Of a stretch of DNA of 64,000 nucleotides, positions 10,887 through 22,407 are shown piece by piece; within the stretch, counting starts at the first letter, position 1, and each line of letters opens with the position of its first letter. The stretch is taken from assembly GCA_013180625.2 (NCBI GenBank), contig SNVD02013559.1, forward strand, positions 558,001 through 622,000, written 5' to 3'. Origin of the DNA: Boswellia sacra (taxonomy: Eukaryota > Streptophyta > Magnoliopsida > Sapindales > Burseraceae). The position numbers were made by a program, and so were the translations under genes. The notes below the pieces were generated by a model, which searched no databases, was not told the origin of the DNA, and saw nothing but the letters and a program-made list of their open reading frames with translations.

Positions 10887-12307
10887 ATGGCACCTCGAAA
10901 AGTTAGAGGTATATCTGGATAGCTTACTTCAACAACGGGCTGCATCGAGAGTACCCTCTTCATTTTCACAAGTGCCTACAAAAGGAGAATGTCCATCTAT
11001 ATATACTTAATATTTTTAGTAAATAAAGTACTCTTTTTTAATAAGTGAAGTATACTAATATATTCTTTGTGTGCATTTTATCAATCCCTTTTATTAGGAT
11101 CTCTTGAGTCGACACAATCTAGACCACCTCGTGGTCCTGCCCTTGGTATTGAAGATTGGGGTTTAGGGCATATAGTGTATTTGGATTTCAATGACATGTG
11201 GCAAGTTATAGGTCCAACTGCAGAACGATTTAAATCTCAACTTGTTATTATTGCACAAGATGGAGAGAAAGTTCCTTTGACATATGCTGAGTGGACAACC
11301 GTACCAGAGAATGTATTGGAGAGGATGTATTGGAATATATATGGAGAGAAGTAAAGGTATGAAACATTTTTCATAATAATGAGTTTCTTTGATGTTTATT
11401 TCAATTTACAAGTAGAATTTACTTTTCATTGCAGGAAAACATGGATGCTCTAGATGACTACAAACCTCATTGCTTAAAGAATGTAGCTAAAATGTGAAAG
11501 GATTGGAAAAGTAGATTGAAACGTGATTACTATATGAAATATGAAACAGATCAAGAACATTTAGCATTCACTTCTCCTAGAGTTGTTGAAGATCAATGGA
11601 GAACACTTGTAGTTTATTGGGGGTCTGAGAAAGTTAAAATATGTGAATTGTAAAAATAAAGTTTTAACTTTGTATTGGCATAATCTAATCTAAACATAAT
11701 TTGTATCCATAATATTGTAGGCAGTTGCAAAAAAGAATAAGAAGAATCGTTCAAAGCAACTTTGTTTCAAGGACGGTTCGCACTTCATTTGCTAAAACAA
11801 GAGTGGAGGTTAGTTAATTATCAATTTGGTAATTTTTTTAATCTATTATAACACTTGGCTAATATTCATTTCTTTTGTTGCATTGATCCTTTTCATATAC
11901 TTTTTTTTGGTAGATGAAAAAAATGGAAAGAGTACGAATAGAATTAGGGTTTTCATTAAAACTAGATCAAGGAGAGATGGTACGTTATGTGACAATGAGA
12001 GTGTTGAAATAATTGTAAGTATTTTAAAATAATTATTTTAACTTTATAAGTATTTTTTATTTATGTGATTTTTTTTGTTCATAGAGTCAACTCAAAGAAA
12101 ATTTGTCTTAATTGCCCAAGGAAGAATGAACTAATCAAGCAGAATAACAAGTACTTATCGATGTTATGTTATGGGACGTGATGCTCATGGACATGCTAGA
12201 ACTTTTGGTTATGGTCCATCACCCTTAGATGTCGTGTGCCAAAGTTCAACTCAGTGTGACGAGAAAATGCAAGAGGAGTTGGATCAACTAAGATCTGAAT
12301 GGGTTGA
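10887..12307 (+). pseudogene. CACTA second gene (Ptta/En/Spm, TNPA-like), 5' part
   Basis: Begins with MAPRKVRG and continues in exon-like pieces separated by AT-rich introns: RPPRGPALGIEDWGLG and LTYAEWTTVPENVLERMYW (11067-11354); RLKRDYYMKYETDQEHLAF with PRVVEDQWRTLVVYWGSEK (about 11514-11632); AVAKKNKKNRSKQLCFKDGS (about 11720); GRDAHGHARTFGYGPSPLDV (about 12175-12230) and EKMQEELDQLRSEW. This is the plant transposase family typical of the second CACTA gene, a DNA-binding partner of TNP2. In-frame stops occur near 10920 and 11495. The gene is cut at 12307 by a chromovirus; the reading resumes at 17467. Confidence 0.85.
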
Positions 12308-12771
12308 TGTTATGAAAAATACACCTTAGAAATAAGAAGAGATGCATGTGGTCTCTTGTACTCACACATACAAGAGACGCAGTCAATAAAAGGAGTCAGA
12401 GCCAGTTGTTTAAAGTGATTTTTTTTTTTAAGTTACAGATTTTTTTGCTTGTCAGTTGCAGTTTAAATTGTAGATTTTAGCCACTTTATTTTATTTGTTA
12501 TCTTTGGAAATCCTTCTCACCTGTGGGAATTCTGTTATATGACTATGTATTTGAAGCCTTCCTAATGAAATAAAGAGCACAAGAAAATTTTCTGCAATCT
12601 GAGTTATTTGAGATCAGTAAGCTCTCTCATTAATTGAGCTCTCAACTATTGTCAACCAGCAAAGATAGGGCGGGGAAGAAAAAATAATAAAACCCCCTTT
12701 TAGGATAGAGTTAGGAAGAGATACCATTCTACAAGGTCCCATAACTCGATCTAAAACTCGAGCTTCTATCA
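12308..12771 (+). repeat. 5' LTR of the chromovirus
   Basis: 464 bases, TG...CA ends, paired with 17008-17461. It ends just before the Met-tRNA primer site. An AATAAA signal lies at about 12569. Confidence 0.93.
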
Positions 12772-12774
12772 ATT

Positions 12775-12786
12775 TGGTATCAGAGC
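12775..12786 (+). other. Primer binding site, initiator Met tRNA
   Basis: TGGTATCAGAGC three bases after the 5' LTR end, an exact match to the standard plant initiator-Met tRNA primer sequence. Confidence 0.93.
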
Positions 12787-12794
12787 TAGGAGTT

Positions 12795-13478
12795 ATGGGG
12801 GAGAATCGAACCCCTGCAAGAGCAATTTGAAGAATTCCTCTCAATTTACAAAACTGAACATGCAGCGTCTGAAGTCAAACAGCAAATGATGGCCACCCAG
12901 CTTGAACATCTTACAAAGACTTTGGATCTGTAAAGAGCTGTTGGAGATTCAGGTGAAGGAGGACATAGTCGAGTTCATCTAGACAACAGAAACCATTCTA
13001 GAAGAGCTTACACAGAAGGTGGTAATGTTGTGCTCAGATATGCAAAACTTGATTTTCCTCGCTTTAATGGTACTTCTGATCCGTTGGTTTGGTTAAGCTA
13101 CCGTGACAACTTCTTCCACCATCAAAGGACACTAGAAGAAGACCTTGTTTTGCTGGTTTCCTTCCATTTTGAAGAAGATGCACAATTCTGGTATTTGAAG
13201 CTGAAGAGAGATCGGCCTAATATATCTTGGGTGGACTTCAAAACCCATCGCCAATTAAGGTTTGGGCCTCCAATAAGAAGTAACAAACTGGGTGAACTCT
13301 CCAAGGTAAAACAAACAGGGACAATAGAGGCCTACCAATGACAGTTTGAACGACTTTATGCCCAAACTATGTCGCTGACCTTGGAACAAGAAATGGTAAC
13401 TTCATCAATGGTCTTTGGGAAGCCATTGTAGTAAAAGTTGAGGTGTACCAACCTCCAGATTGACTACAGCCGTGAGCC
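12795..13478 (+). pseudogene. Chromovirus gag relic
   Basis: An early ATG (12795) leads into a broken frame; the recognisable gag core is 13030-13341, with LDFPRFNGTSDPLVWL, FHFEEDAQFWYLKLKRD and LRFGPPIRSNKLGELSKVKQ. It ends in a stop after IEAYQ, and the following capsid sequence continues in another frame. No CCHC knuckle is visible before the protease. Structural protein of the virus-like particle; non-functional. Confidence 0.85.
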
Positions 13479-16400
13479 TTGCTCGCCTTTATGACTGACG
13501 CAATGATAAGGGGAAAAAGGAAGCTAATCCAATTCATAGAAGCAGTAGGGTTATTGCCGAAGGAGGAGCTCCCAAAACTCCTTTTATTAAAAGACTCTCA
13601 AGAGCAAAAATGGAGGAACATAAAGGCAAGGGATTATGATTCAACTATGATGAACGCTTCGAATTTGGACACGTGTAAGCGGCTATTTTGGTTAGAGGGT
13701 ATTGAAGAGGAAGAAACAACAGAGGCTGACCTGGAAATATCACTCCGTGCGATTACTAGAACTCAAAACAACCAAACAATGTATAGGGAGGGAAGAATAA
13801 ATGGCCATCCATTAGTGGTCCTCATTAACTCAAGTTCTACACAGCTTTGTGGATGAATCTCTAGTGCATCGACTTCAAATTCCAATAGATCCTAAGACAA
13901 ATCTCAAAGTAACAGTGGCAAACGGGGAAAAACTCAGAAGCCCTAGATTTTGCAAGAAGCTACTGATACAATTGGGTAACCAAAAATTTCCATTTGATCT
14001 ATTTTTGCTTCCCTTATGTGGTTTTGGTGCTATGTTAGGTGTCAATCAGCTTAAGACTTTAGGACCAATATGTTGGGATTTTGCCACCATAAGGATGGAG
14101 TTCACACACTGGGGGGGGGGGGGGGGGGGCGATGGTGGGGGGGGGGTGCAGGGGGCACACCAATAGGGTTGCATGGACTTAAGGACTCTAAACAGCAACC
14201 ATCATCGTCCCTCTCAGCTCTTAAGTTAGACGCCGAAGAAGAGCTTAGTCTGAAGCGTTTGCTATCTGAATTTCAAGGCATCTTCTAACTTCTAGTTGGC
14301 CTACCAACTCCTCAACTCCTCATGCTTGTGATCATAGGATATCTCTTGAAGCATAATGTCAAGAGATGTTACAACAAGGTATCATAAGGCCTAGCAATTC
14401 TCCTTATTCTTCACTAGTACTGCTAGTTAAAAAGGCAGACAACTCGTGGCGATTTTTTGTCGACTATCGCTCATCGAATGCAAAAACCATCAAGGACAAA
14501 TTTCCTATCCCAGTCATCGATGAACATCTGGAAGAATTAAATGGTTCTAAATATTTCTCTAAGCAAGATTTAAGATCCGGATATCACCAAGTTCGTATTA
14601 ACCTAGATGATGTGGAGAAAACTGCCTTCCGAACATATCATGGGCATTTTGAATTCCTTGTGATGCTATTTGCTCTTACCAATGCCCCCTCGACCTTTCA
14701 AGCCTTAATGAATGAAGTGTTCCAGCCATACCTGCGTAAATTTGTTCTAGTTTTTCTTTTTGATGATATACTCGTCTATAGTTGTACATGGGCTGACCAA
14801 TTACACAATCTTAGAGTAGTTTTTTCATTACTACAACACAATATTTAATTCCTCAAGGTGACTAAATGTTTGTTTGCCCAATCTCAAATTTCTTATCTTA
14901 GCCACATTATTTCATCAAAAGGAGCAATGGCAGATGCTGAAAAGATTGAAGTTATGATCCAGTGGCCTCAGCCAAAAACTATCAGAGCTCTAAGAGGCTT
15001 CTTAGGCCTTAATGGTTACTATCAAAAATTTGTCCAGAACCACGGGTTGATTGCAACTATCCTCTCACCAATATGTTACGCAAAAATTCATTAATTTGGA
15101 CTGAAGAAGCCTTGGTGTCTTTGACCAACTCAAACATGCCATGACCATTGCTCAGTATTGGCTTTACCTAATTTTGAAAAAGATTTTGTTGTAGAATGTG
15201 ATGCTTTTGAGTGTGGTTTAGGTCCAGTGTTAAAACAGGATGGAAGGCCCATTGCTTTCTATAGCAAACCGATGGTTCAATGTCACATCAAGCTTCTAGC
15301 TTATGAAAAAAAACTCACAGAACTTTCACAAGCTATTAGGCATTGGAGACCATATATTTGGGGCAAAAAATTCATTATGGGCACTAATCACTACAGTCTT
15401 AAATATCTATTGGGCCAAAGAATTACCACTTCACCGCAACAGCATTGGATAAGCAAACTCTTGGGCTACGACTTCAAGGTCGAGTATACAACTGGCAAAG
15501 AAAATCGAGTGGCAGATGCTTTGTCACACCGAGATGAAGATGTAAGATTAATTTCAACAATATCCATGCCACAATTGGACCTCTTCCAAAAATTAAAAGA
15601 CAAGATAACGACTTCTCCAACACTGCAGTCTTTCATTGATAACATCAAATCTGAAAAATTACCTTCCTTTTGGTCTTATTCGATTGGCCTTATATTTTAC
15701 AAAAATAGAGCATATTTGGAGCCTAGTTCTCCTCATGTTCAGGCAGTCATTTTGGTGCTGCACAACTAAGGCCATGAGGTATACTAGAAGACTTTATTTC
15801 GCATAAGATCAAACTTTTATTGGTCAGGTATGAAGAAAACAATCCAAGATTTTATCAGATGTTGTGTTGTTTCCCAAAGAAACAAATCTGAGCACTTGCA
15901 ACCAGCCGACCTATTACAACCTCTTCCGATTCCCATTCAGGTATGGGCAGACATTTCTATGGATTTTATTGATGCCTTACCTCCTTCATTTGGCAAATCT
16001 ATTTTGCTCATTGTGGTATATCGTTTTTCCAAATATGCACACTTTATTCCCATAGCTCATCCATATTATGTTGTCTTCGTAGCAAGAGTTTTCTTTCACC
16101 ATGTTTTTAAGTTACATGGATTATAGGAAACAATTGTGAGTGATAGAGATGTAACATTCACAAGCTCTTTTTGGAATGAAATTTTCAAATTGAGTGGCAC
16201 AAAATTGGCTTTCAGCTCCTCCTACCATCCACAAAGTGATGGTCAAATCGAAGTTGTCAATCGAACCATAGAAAGTCTACCTACGCTGCTTCACTAGTGA
16301 TTAGCCATGCAAATGGATGCAATGGATTTCTTGGGCTGAGTATTGCTATAATACTGGGTACTATTCTTCTCTCAAAACTATTCCTTTCGAGGTTGTTTAT

Positions 16401-16985
16401 AGTAGAGCACCACCCTGCCTCTTGAATAACTGTCCAGGAATAGCTCAGGTGGAAGTTGTAGAGCAAGAACTAAAAACTCGAGATCAAATTTTCAATGACC
16501 TACATGATAGACTCTTACAAGCTCAAGATATAATGAAGAGCAATTTTGATAAACATCATAGAGAAGTCCACTTTGAGGTTGGAGACTTGGTATTATTGAA
16601 ATTACAACCTTATCGGCAAATAAACTTAGCTTCCAACAAGAACAAGAAACTTTCTCCCCGATATTATGGACCGTTTTCTGTGAAGTCAAAAATTGGGTCC
16701 GTAGCTTACCATCTTACACTTCCGCCTCCTGTCAAAATACACCCAGTTTTTCATGTCTCATGCTTAAAAATATTCCAAGGTTCCCCTGTGGGAATTACAC
16801 CACAGTTACCTACAATTCACCAAGGAAAAATACTTCCAACTCCAAAAGCCATTCTAGACAAAAAGTTTGTCGCAGGCAATCGTCAGGTCTTGATTCACTG
16901 GGAGGTTTTATCACCTTCTGAGGCATCTTAGGAAACAACTGAGCATATTCAGACACAGTACCTGATTTCACGTTTGAGGTCCAAC
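13479..16985 (+). pseudogene. Chromovirus pol relic: protease, RT, RNase H, integrase, chromodomain-like tail
   Basis: Protease (about 13800) reads LVVLINSSST, so the catalytic Asp of the D-S/T-G motif is Asn. RT spans 14366-14848 with [22 protein letters not shown] and LFDDILVYS (catalytic DD kept), continuing at 14858 after a stop. RNase H is 15158-15540 with VVECDAFECGLG (DAS changed to DAF). The integrase zinc region and core occupy 15830-16300, including DISMDFIDALP and YHPQSDGQIEVVNRT. The C-terminal part (16317-16931) has KLSPRYYGPF and HPVFHVSCLK, then a chromodomain-like QVLIHWEVLSPSEAS. Stops and frameshifts separate these blocks, and a poly-G expansion lies between protease and RT. 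Confidence 0.9.
14111..14156 (+). repeat. Poly-G tracts inside pol
   Basis: A run of 19 G (14111-14129), then a 10-G run (14137-14146) and a 5-G run, separated by short CGATGGT/TGCA spacers. Highly unusual inside coding-derived DNA; it could form G-quadruplexes or reflect an assembly or slippage artefact. Confidence 0.85.
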
Positions 16986-16992
16986 GTATTTT

Positions 16993-17007
16993 GGAGGGAG
17001 GGAGTGA
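16993..17007 (+). other. Polypurine tract of the chromovirus
   Basis: GGAGGGAGGGAGTGA immediately precedes the 3' LTR, the expected plus-strand primer. Confidence 0.88.
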
Positions 17008-17461
17008 TGTTATGAAAAATACACCTCAGTAACAACAAGAGATGCATGTGGTCCCTTTTACTCACACATATAGGAGATGCAGTCAACAAAAGAAGGGGTT
17101 AGAGCCAGTTGTTTAAAGTGATTTTTTTTTTTTAAGTTGCAAATTTTTTTGCTTGTCAGTTGCAGTTTAAATTGCAGATTTTTAGCCACTTTATTTTATT
17201 TGTTATCCCTGGAAATCCTCCTCACCTATGGGAATTCTGTTATGTGACTGTGTATTTAAAGCCTTTCTAATGAAATAAAGAGCACAAGAAAATTTTCTGC
17301 AATATGAGTTATTTGAGATTACTGGGCTTTCTCATTAATTGAGCTCTCAACTACTGTTAACCAACAAAGATAGGGAGGGGAAGAAAAAATAATAAAACCC
17401 CTTCAAGGGTATACCATTCTACATGGTCCCATAACTCGATCCAAAACTTGAGCTCCTATCA
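17008..17461 (+). repeat. 3' LTR of the chromovirus
   Basis: 454 bases, paired with 12308-12771, same ends (TGTTATG...TATCA); followed by the GTTGA target duplication. Confidence 0.93.
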
Positions 17462-17466
17462 GTTGA

Positions 17467-18600
17467 TTTGTAAACTAAATATAATGATTTGCAGGTCGAG
17501 CACAGTGATTTAAATGCACAATTTAGTCGAATGCAATCATTTTTGCAATGCCATTTCCAGAATTTTGGTGATGAGATGCGTCATTCCATGAATGAACAAG
17601 TGTACAATCCTTTTAAATATTGATTTTGTTAAAAAAAATTATAATTATAAAGTAATTTACTATTGTCCTATTTTGGTCAATAGGTTCCAGATGCTTCTAG
17701 TACACATCGATTACAGTGTCTTATGGTTAGTGTATTGAGCAAGAAATATATTACTTATGTTTGCTTATTTTCCACCTTACTTGGGGATGTATCTTTTGGT
17801 TCATGTTTAAGTGCCTATGAAACTTAGGATTCATTATTTGGAACTTATGATTCATTACTTGGGGATTATTTGCATATGAAACTCTCTTGTGTCTCTTTGT
17901 TTCCTCTGTTGTCTTGGTTAAGCTTTCTTTGTATTTCGTCTCAATTTGCATGGTTGGATTGCTTTTTTAGGAGGAGAATTCAGCTTCAAGCAGGTTCGTT
18001 TTTCTTCTCTTTATATATGCATGTGAGCACATATCATGAATTTATCAGTGAAACATAAGAAAGATTTGTTATATTAAACAATGAATAGATTTGTTGTTGT
18101 GAAATGTGAAAGATATTCGAGATAGTTTTGAGATAAATGCCTTGTATATTTTGCAAAAAGTATTCAAAATACCTTGCTTGAACTAATTAAGTTCTGGATT
18201 TAGTGGCGATCATCTAATTAGATCACGTTTAGCTTTCTTGTTATCTTATTATTAATGCATGATCCTGCAATAGTAGACATTTTATTCCAGCTTCAAGTAG
18301 AAATTGTCTTGAAACCTGATAGTGGAATAACACATGCACACAACTTTCTTTAATCATCAGTTCCATCCAAAACAACAAGCAAATCACTGGCTCATGGACA
18401 TTTTACTTCAATCTGGCCACTACATATTAGGTTTCTGCATAATGCATCAGTTTTGTGAATTGTTGGGTGTTCATCCATTGAGCATTTGATTTGTAGGATG
18501 ATGTTTGTTTTGGGTTTGTGGATGCAGAAGGAAGAGAGGAATCATAGAGCTAGAATCAAGAAGAGGACCGGCAAAAGCTTTCACAGAACTTGTGTACATT
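17467..18600 (+). pseudogene. CACTA second gene (Ptta/En/Spm), 3' part
   Basis: Right of the chromovirus the coding resumes: TTT, then a GT-AG intron starting GTAAACT and ending TTTGCAG at about 17493, followed by the exon VEHSDLNAQFSRMQSFLQCH and NFGDEMRHSMNEQV. Later sequence (VPDASSTHRLQ near 17688, and a Lys/Arg-rich piece near 18530-18580) probably belongs to the same gene but is weak. The hydrophobic ORF at 17870-18058 is not convincing as coding. Confidence 0.65.
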
Positions 18601-18913
18601 TTTGGATTATAAGTTTTAACATTTTTACAGTTGCTTGATGTTGTGTTGAATCAAGTTATAAATGAGACCTCGTGCTGCCTTTGTTTTCAGTTTGAAAGTT
18701 GAGTTAAGTTCGATTTTTTGTTTGGTTCTTGTGAAATTTATGCCTAAAACTTATAAATCTTTAGTTAAGTTCTATTTTGATAGAAATCTTTAGTTTGGAG
18801 TAACTTTTTCCTTATTTATTGATTTTTTTTTTTAAATCCAATTGCTTTGATACTAAATTAACGTATAATAAGGGTGGTGAAATAGTAATTTTTTGTTATT
18901 TTAAAATTGGGGT

Positions 18914-19443
18914 TAGGGATGGCAATGGGGCGGGGCGGGTCCGGGGCGGCCGGTACCCAGCCCCGCCCCGTTCAAATTTTTTTTGCCCCGCCCCGCCCCA
19001 TTGCCCCGTTGCGGGGCGGGGCGGGGCGGGGCAAAAAATTTTTGAACAAATTGGACCCGCCCCGCCCCTAAATATTTATATTTTTGCAATTAACCCCCTA
19101 TAATATTTATATTTTTTGCAATCAACCCCCTATAACATTTACACCCTCTAATTTTTATCATATTATTTTACTTACTGTTAACCCTTTAATATATTCAAAC
19201 GTGTTACAGTCACCCCTAATAATATCATTTAAGTCCCAATAGTTTATTTTTTATCACATATACCCTTATACTGTGCGGGGCGGGGCGGGTCGAACGGGGT
19301 TAAGTGTTAGACCCGGACCCTGACCCGCCCCTACCGGGGCAGAATTCTTTTGCCCCAGACCCGCCCCAAAACAGTTTTGGGGCGGGTAATTTGTCCGGGG
19401 CAAACCGGGGCTCCGGACCCGGCGGGGCAAATTGCCACCCCTA
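18914..19443. mobile_element. Non-autonomous hAT element, GC-rich, 530 bp
   Basis: Terminal inverted repeats TAGGGATGGCAAT (left) and ATTGCCACCCCTA (right), flanked by perfect 8-bp duplications ATTGGGGT at 18906-18913 and 19444-19451. The 8-bp duplication and the TAGGG-TGGCAA terminus are typical of hAT elements. The interior is GGGGCGGG/CCCCGCCC repeats around an AT-rich centre with no coding capacity; it would depend on a transposase supplied elsewhere. Confidence 0.92.
18970..19047. repeat. Long hairpin within the hAT element
   Basis: GTTCAAATTTTTTTTGCCCC with following GCCCC units (18970-18999) is mirrored as an inverted repeat at about 19012-19047, ending TTTTTGAAC. The arms are about 30 bases with a short GC-rich loop, so a very stable stem is expected on either strand. 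Confidence 0.85.
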
Positions 19444-19451
19444 ATTGGGGT

Positions 19452-19902
19452 TGTAATTATCTTTCTTTCCTAAATTTAAAAATCAGCTGTTAAATTGAAA
19501 ATTTCACCACGACGTGTCAACATTTTCTGCCAAAGCTTGCCTCTACCGCTTGCAAATTTGTTTTATCCACATTAATATCAATTTTGGCTCATTTAACACC
19601 GAATTTTGGGGTAGAAATTTTGGCCAATTTGTATGTTACAAAGTCAACAATTGTTGGCTCTACACTTGCATATAAAAGGTGCTTGATTAAATGAATAAAA
19701 GATAAATGAGCTAGAGTAAGTCCATGGCTCATCTCTGTCTCTCTCTCTGTTTTTTTTTTTTTAATATTTTAACTTCGAGAATTTCTCTCCTCTCTCTTTC
19801 ACCCGCTCTTATTTTGCCTCTTATACTATTTCCTTTTTCGCTGCTGACTTTATATAAACCTGAGCATATATAAACTTTATATTATAAGATTTTGCGCCGG
19901 TA
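19452..19902. other. No recognisable gene
   Basis: AT-rich DNA between the two hAT elements, with a TATAAAAG box-like motif near 19671, a (CT)n run (about 19736-19750) followed by a T run. It could be an old promoter or LTR remnant, but no gene follows. Confidence 0.35.
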
Positions 19903-19910
19903 AATTCAAG

Positions 19911-20725
19911 CAATGGTGGACCTACACACGGAACGGGGTTCCGACCCCTTTCAATTTTGGAAATTCAATGTAACCCTTAACTTCACTTTATTATTTTTAT
20001 ATTCTTTTTTTTTAAATTAAAAAAGTAATCAATTTCATATTTTATAATTCTCTTTTCTTTTTCTTAGCTACTTGAGACATACAATAATATAAGTTGATAC
20101 TATATTTTAATTAACTTTTATTAACTTATTCATAAATAGAATTTTAGTTTTCTATTTGTAATTATCTAATTTTACATAAATCATATGTTTTACACTATAT
20201 AAATATTTTTTTATATGTGAAATAAGAAATCAATCAATTGTGCTAAAAGAGTACAAATTTGATGACCCTGATGAATGGTAATGACTGCCTTTTTCCTATA
20301 ATTTGAAATAAAATCATATGTTATGTTTTTATCATGTCTTTCTCTTTATTTTTTATTTATTTGCATTAATTAGATTTAAAAAGTAGTATTATATTTTAAA
20401 AAATTAATCTATGAGAGATTTTTATTTCATTTCATTTGTTTGTAGTTTTCTTTTTTGGATAAAAAGTAATTTATGCTATAAAATAATTTTTTTGAATAGT
20501 TATAGAGAGATTTTAAAAGAAAAGCTATTTTGAGTTGGCATCGAATTTAAAAAAAAAAAAACTCTTTATATTTTTGAACTGTTATAGTTATAATGTCCCT
20601 CATTCAGTTGTATTTTTTATTTTATTTTTTTAAATTTTATCATATTATTAAGGTTTATCAAATAAATTATAAATATTAAAATATTAATAGTGTTCCTCTT
20701 TAATAAAATCCTAGAATCACCGTTG
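19911..20725. mobile_element. Non-autonomous hAT-type element, 815 bp
   Basis: Ends CAATGGTGGACCTA and TAGAATCACCGTTG are imperfect inverted repeats (10 of 14 positions pair), flanked by perfect 8-bp duplications AATTCAAG at 19903-19910 and 20726-20733. The terminus resembles the CAGTGGCGGA-type ends of plant hAT elements. The interior is AT-rich and noncoding. Confidence 0.82.
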
Positions 20726-20733
20726 AATTCAAG

Positions 20734-21754
20734 TATAAACAATTTTATAAAGAAATATAGTGATACTTAGAGATGCCGCAGCATTTCCCTTATATTATAA
20801 ACAACACAATAATATTTGTATACGTGGTGAAGAGGAAATTGATTGCTTATCTATTATCAAATGCGGGAAAATCGGACTGTGGCGGCTGGACTTATATATA
20901 CAGATGAAAGCTAACAACAATAAATAATAAGGGTCCACCCTCCGTCCACATTAAATTCGGATTATGGTGATATATTGGGACGCTCGCGATTTTAGGATAA
21001 TTTTTTAATACAAAATTTTGTTTGGGTTTTCAAACGGTGGGTGTTTATAAATAAAATGAAATAATCTACAATAATTAATTAGTAAAAGATAAAATTAAAA
21101 AAATTTTATAACAGAATACGTGATCTGATTTGTGTGATCGGTCGAGTTGATCCAAAAATATTTGTCTTGAGAGGCTAGTGTTTGACCAATCATTCTTCAT
21201 GACTGATTTGTCATGTAAGGGCTAAGTGGTGAAACCCAATTGACCTTAAATATAATATTTTTGTTCTGTTCTTAAAATTCCATAATGATCATGTTGTATT
21301 AAACTTTGTTTCTTTAAAGGCTAGGAAGGTTTTTAATCACTTCTGAACTTTGCATGTACTTTTAACCGCAAATGTTTCTGAAATTAACATGCATATAGAA
21401 TGGATCAACATCTTTCAAAACAAAACAATATAGAAAATTAATTATAAATCTGCATATACCCAAGCTCCTATTCGGAAAAACTTCATGTTAGGGATTGGAT
21501 TATGTCATGAATTGGATTGAAGTAATGAACTTTTTTCCAAAGATCCAAGAAACTGAAGTAAAAGGCTTTTTTTTTTTTTAATTTATACATATGGATTTTG
21601 GCACAACTTTTGGACTATTGATGGAATTGGATTGAAGCATTTGGTTGATTGAGTTTTAAAATTTAATAAATTATTTTCAAAAAGTATTAATTATGCAACT
21701 TAGTTGAAATTCAAAATTAACCGAGGTTCTAAAAAATATATGTCGGTGTCAATA
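20734..21754. other. No recognisable gene
   Basis: AT-rich DNA between the second hAT element and the copia element. Nothing recognised on either strand. Confidence 0.4.
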
Positions 21755-22188
21755 TGACAAGTGGCAAAGCCATGCATGTGATCAAAATTTCAACTTATGA
21801 TAAAAATATGTATGTTATTCTTTTTCCTAATGCATTTATGAAAGATTTATTTTAGGAAGAGATATGTTTAATTGATTGATTGATTGATTAAATTTATATT
21901 AGGAAGTTCTATATCTTAATTATCAATCACTTGTGTAATGAAGATATTTTTTGCCTAATATTTATCTTAATTGATAATCACATTCTTGATAGAGATATCT
22001 TTGATAAACATTAATCTTGATTGGAAAACACTTTTATGAGTACGATATGTGTGTCAATTATCCAAGTGATTAATTTATAACTTCCTAATTTATTGATCTT
22101 TATCTAATAATCTCATTTTAGATTTTGCAGGAAAATTATGATTATTGGATTTGATGATTACATGCTTTATATGACTAATCACATAGTC

Positions 22189-22197
22189 TATATAAAG
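22189..22197 (+). promoter_or_regulatory. TATA box of the copia LTR
   Basis: TATATAAAG within GTCTATATAAAGGAC, placed upstream of the likely R region of the LTR. Confidence 0.55.
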
Positions 22198-22407
22198 GAC
22201 ACATTCCAAAGTTTGAAAAGGTGTGCAAGAACTAAGAGAATCATTTTCATATGTGTTAAGTTCTTTGTCTTTCATTGTAAAAGTATTATGCTTTGTGTGA
22301 GTTAAGATTGTGTATGGCTTATTTGTGTTGAGTATGTCCACAGATCTAGTTTGTAAGTGTTACTAGGATTGTGTAAGATTAAGTGTGTTGAGTGATTACA
22401 TAAGTAT

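Larger units (their letters stand above)
12308..17461 (+). mobile_element. Ty3/gypsy chromovirus (Reina-like size), complete but dead
   Basis: LTRs at 12308-12771 and 17008-17461 both start TGTTATGAAAAATACACC and end TATCA; flanks 12303-12307 and 17462-17466 are both GTTGA, a perfect 5-bp target duplication. Internal order is primer site, gag, protease, RT, RNase H, integrase, then a chromodomain-like tail running to the 3' LTR. Total length of 5.15 kb with LTRs near 460 bp fits compact chromoviruses such as Reina; the clade is inferred from size and gag type. By eye about one base in nine differs between the LTRs over the first 90 bases, mostly C/T transitions, so the insertion is old. It lies inside the second gene of the CACTA element. 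Confidence 0.92.
5232..18600 (+). mobile_element. CACTA (En/Spm) transposon 1, decayed and split by a chromovirus; ends uncertain
   Basis: The core is certain: a TNP2-type transposase relic (7263-10687) followed by a Ptta/En/Spm second gene (10887-12307 and 17467 onward), the usual two-gene order of plant CACTA elements. The left end is proposed at CACTATAAAAAA (5232), which looks like a CACTA terminus followed by GC-richer subterminal sequence (GGCGTCTGC, GTCGCAGATGAC, CCGACGCA). I could not find a matching right terminus before 22 kb, so the right limit is arbitrary, set where second-gene similarity fades. A 5.15-kb LTR element sits inside the second gene. The element cannot be autonomous. 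Confidence 0.6.

Noticed and set aside
14070..14288. Gly-rich 72-codon ORF
   Set aside because: Product of the poly-G tract in the chromovirus pol relic.
17870..18058. Hydrophobic 62-codon ORF as a membrane protein gene
   Set aside because: Lies in the decayed 3' half of the CACTA second gene; T-rich DNA gives such frames by chance.
18819..19103. 94-codon ORF rich in Pro, Ala and Gly
   Set aside because: Translation of the GC-rich repeats of the hAT element, not a gene.
20751..20765. TATAGTG near 20753 as the right terminus of CACTA element 1
   Set aside because: Lacks the preceding T-rich run that would complement CACTATAAAAAA, and lies beyond two independent hAT insertions with no CACTA sequence nearby.
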